Assembly: GCF_037977235.1 (NCBI RefSeq)
Contig: NZ_CP150276.1
Coordinates: forward strand, 3,410,001 to 3,474,000
DNA: 64,000 nt
Source of the DNA: Paenibacillus sp. FSL K6-0276
GTDB taxonomy: Bacteria; Bacillota; Bacilli; Paenibacillales; Paenibacillaceae
Reading direction: 5' to 3'
Both the position numbers and the translations under genes were made by a program. The notes under the pieces were generated by a model, which was not told where the DNA came from, did no database searches, and was given only the letters and a program-made list of their open reading frames with translations. Shown piece by piece: positions 62,355 to 64,000 of this stretch. Each line of letters begins with the position of its first letter. The stretch's first letter is position 1.

Positions 62355-64000
62355 TTATTTGGCCAAGTACACCGTCAGGCGCATGAAGAGCGCCGCGGCT
62401 TCAGCCCGTGAAACGCTGCCGTTCGGGTCCAAGACGCCACCGCCCTTGCCGTTCATGAGGCTGGCGCCCACGGCCCAGCGTAGGCCGTCGGAAGCTCCCG
62501 CGCTGTCGGAGAAGGCGGAAAGGTCGGTGGTGGCGGTGGTGTTCGCCCCCATCTGACCGGCGAAGCGGTAGAAAATATCGGCTATTTCCGACCGGGTGAG
62601 ACTGCCCTTTGCGTCGGACAGCAGGTTGTTGGAAGCCATCCAGTCTGCCGCGCTGTCCGCTGCGGGACGCCCGGCCAAGGTATACAGAGATTCGGCGAGG
62701 TCTTCTCGGGTCATAGAAGCGGAGGGAGAAAATCCATTCCCAGAAGAAACTGCCATGAGCCCTCTTTCTGCGGTTCCATTCACAGCCGTGGCATACCACG
62801 CGTTATCAACAACGTCGTTGTATGGGCTCTTCAGGACATTAAGCGAGCCGTCGGTGTTGCGGCTGAACTTGGAGAAGAAAGACCAAATGCGCTCGGCGGT
62901 AACGGGATAGATACTGTGGCCCATGTCCGAGACGGAGGAGAGAATGGTGTAGACGTTACCGTCTTCGCTCTTCAACTCGTTAAGCGTCCAGACTCCCTTT
63001 CCTGATGCGAGAGAAGAAGGACGTTGCAAATACGTGTAACTCCGGTCAAAATCCATCCCCCAATAATGGTTGATATCTGCCTCGTACTTGCCGTTATAGG
63101 AGAAGCCGTTGGCTGTCCCCAAATGAGATATCGTGGTGATTGCTTTATCGGTGTTGTACGGGAACATATCGAATATTTCCTTTTCGCCGGCGACATAGAA
63201 GGTCGGAATCGTCTTCGCTGGAGGAGCGTCGAACGACCATATCATTTCGGTAGGCGCGATGGCGGCGAAACGTTCGGGATGGTTAAAGCCCAGGCTCCAG
63301 GTTTTAATTCCACCCATGGAATAACCGGTGGAATAGACTCTCGAAGCATCAATAGGATAAGCGGCTTCAATCCAGTCCAAGAATTCCAGAATGTCCTCAT
63401 CCGCCTGGTTGCCGTTGATGGCGATAGACATAAAGCCCTGCTCACTACCGATGATGGGCCATTTGGAGAGCTGCATGAAGACGTCTGGATGCAAGTTATG
63501 TCCATGGAAGCCGAAGAGCAGCGGATAAGATTTCGTCTTGCTGCTTAAATCAACATTTGCGGGGACGTATTGATAATATTCGAAAGTTTTGTTAGCTTTG
63601 GTCGTGAAGGTATGAATACTCACATCAATATTATAGTCCTTGTAGACATCGTACTTGTCTAAATAGGTAACCCCGTCCATCATAATGATGCGGTTCTTGC
63701 GCTTGAGTTCTTCCCAAGCCTTCAAATTATCATTCTTGTCGAAGCGACTGGCATAATGGAAACCCGCGCCAAAGCCGTCTACCATGCTGCTCCACTCGGT
63801 AATCGGGTAGTTGGCGTCTTTGGTGTCAAGGTGCTTCTTGGCAAAGTCCATTGCCGAGCCTTCAGCGTAGACGTAGAAGCGAGCGCGGCTGGAATAGAAG
63901 AAGCCATCCTCCCGAACGCCCTTTTTGTAGGCTCCTGCCTGTTCCTTCTCATAGGAGTATTCGTCGTTGATGTTGGAGGCCAGGGCCTGGAGGACGGGAT
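62355..64000 (-). CDS. SLH-anchored secreted esterase, N-terminus beyond window
   Basis: The frame is open from the right edge (64000) to TAA at 62355, at least 548 residues. The N-terminal visible part contains ARFYVYAEGSAMDFAKK. An alpha/beta-hydrolase follows: LLFGFHGHNLHPD (oxyanion strand), VYSTGYSMGGIKTWSLGFNH with the nucleophile Ser in G-Y-S-M-G, FYVAGEKEIFD and VSDMGHSIYPVT with candidate Asp/Glu and His. It resembles PHB-depolymerase- or feruloyl-esterase-like enzymes. The last 150 residues are three S-layer homology repeats (ATAVNGTAERGLM, NGFSPSASMTREDLAESLY, GSLTRSEIADIFYRFAG, DPNGSVSRAEAAALFMRL), which attach it to the cell wall. The gene is GC-rich. An internal ATG at 63851 is not the real start. 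Confidence 0.87.
   Translation of the reverse strand, partial: PVLQALASNINDEYSYEKEQAGAYKKGVREDGFFYSSRARFYVYAEGSAMDFAKKHLDTKDANYPITEWSSMVDGFGAGFHYASRFDKNDNLKAWEELKRKNRIIMMDGVTYLDKYDVYKDYNIDVSIHTFTTKANKTFEYYQYVPANVDLSSKTKSYPLLFGFHGHNLHPDVFMQLSKWPIIGSEQGFMSIAINGNQADEDILEFLDWIEAAYPIDASRVYSTGYSMGGIKTWSLGFNHPERFAAIAPTEMIWSFDAPPAKTIPTFYVAGEKEIFDMFPYNTDKAITTISHLGTANGFSYNGKYEADINHYWGMDFDRSYTYLQRPSSLASGKGVWTLNELKSEDGNVYTILSSVSDMGHSIYPVTAERIWSFFSKFSRNTDGSLNVLKSPYNDVVDNAWYATAVNGTAERGLMAVSSGNGFSPSASMTREDLAESLYTLAGRPAADSAADWMASNNLLSDAKGSLTRSEIADIFYRFAGQMGANTTATTDLSAFSDSAGASDGLRWAVGASLMNGKGGGVLDPNGSVSRAEAAALFMRLTVYLAK

Noticed and set aside
1-64000. CRISPR array, rRNA, tRNA or intact insertion sequence
   Set aside because: No regularly spaced short repeats, no cloverleaf-like tRNA sequence, no rRNA-like blocks and no intact transposase were seen; only recombinase fragments are present.

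Overview
The window looks like chromosomal DNA of a Paenibacillus-type, spore-forming, low-to-mid GC Firmicute. Reasons: strong AGGAGG-type ribosome sites, frequent TTG and GTG starts, S-layer homology (SLH) proteins and fragments, an Sda-like sporulation checkpoint peptide, LplA/LplB-type sugar ABC importers without their own ATPase, and perfect CcpA-type cre sites. The species cannot be named from the sequence.

Layout. 1-7.2 kb: a minus-strand module of five genes (SWIM zinc finger, HEAT-repeat protein, MoxR-type AAA+ ATPase, DUF5682 protein, VWA protein running off the left edge). It resembles the uncharacterised yehLMPQ cluster of E. coli with an added HEAT-repeat gene. 7.3-8.8 kb: an old-yellow-enzyme oxidoreductase and a wrecked P-loop kinase. 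9.0-14.9 kb: a complete L-rhamnose operon (fucO-rhaB-rhaA-rhaD) with a divergent DeoR regulator and three repeated operator-like boxes. 15-18.3 kb: a methyltransferase and the oxidative pentose phosphate pair gnd and zwf. 19-33 kb: mixed housekeeping and accessory genes (M3 peptidase, DUF1801, ankyrin, two MerR operons with classic 19-bp-spacer promoters, DUF817) alternating with decayed genes, among them a CHAT-domain (caspase-like) gene that is a single frame broken only by two stop codons.

33.6-47.9 kb: a visibly GC-richer block holding threonine catabolism (kbl, SDR-type threonine dehydrogenase) and a large alpha-galactoside operon: lipoprotein, two permeases, GH36, a six-hairpin glycosidase, GH4 MelA, an MFS carrier, and upstream a LacI regulator. 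The operon promoter, its LacI-type operator, its cre site and the signal-peptide start are tandemly duplicated in about 330 bp.

48-62.2 kb: a graveyard of serine recombinases. At least seven fragments of recombinase genes lie between intact cargo: a chemoreceptor, a GGDEF protein, an sda-like gene, a pirin/flavodoxin/MFS operon with LysR, and an HD phosphohydrolase. One recombinase C-terminus runs directly into a 3' end fragment of the tmRNA gene (ssrA), a typical integration site, and another fragment now looks like the terminator of the GGDEF gene. A truncated GH36 alpha-galactosidase is cut by another. 62.3-64 kb: an SLH-anchored esterase running off the right edge.

How the parts work together: sugar catabolism (rhamnose, alpha-galactosides, pentose phosphate) is organised in compact minus-strand operons with dedicated regulators, while the right half records repeated integration and decay of mobile elements. 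No rRNA, tRNA, CRISPR array or intact transposase was seen.
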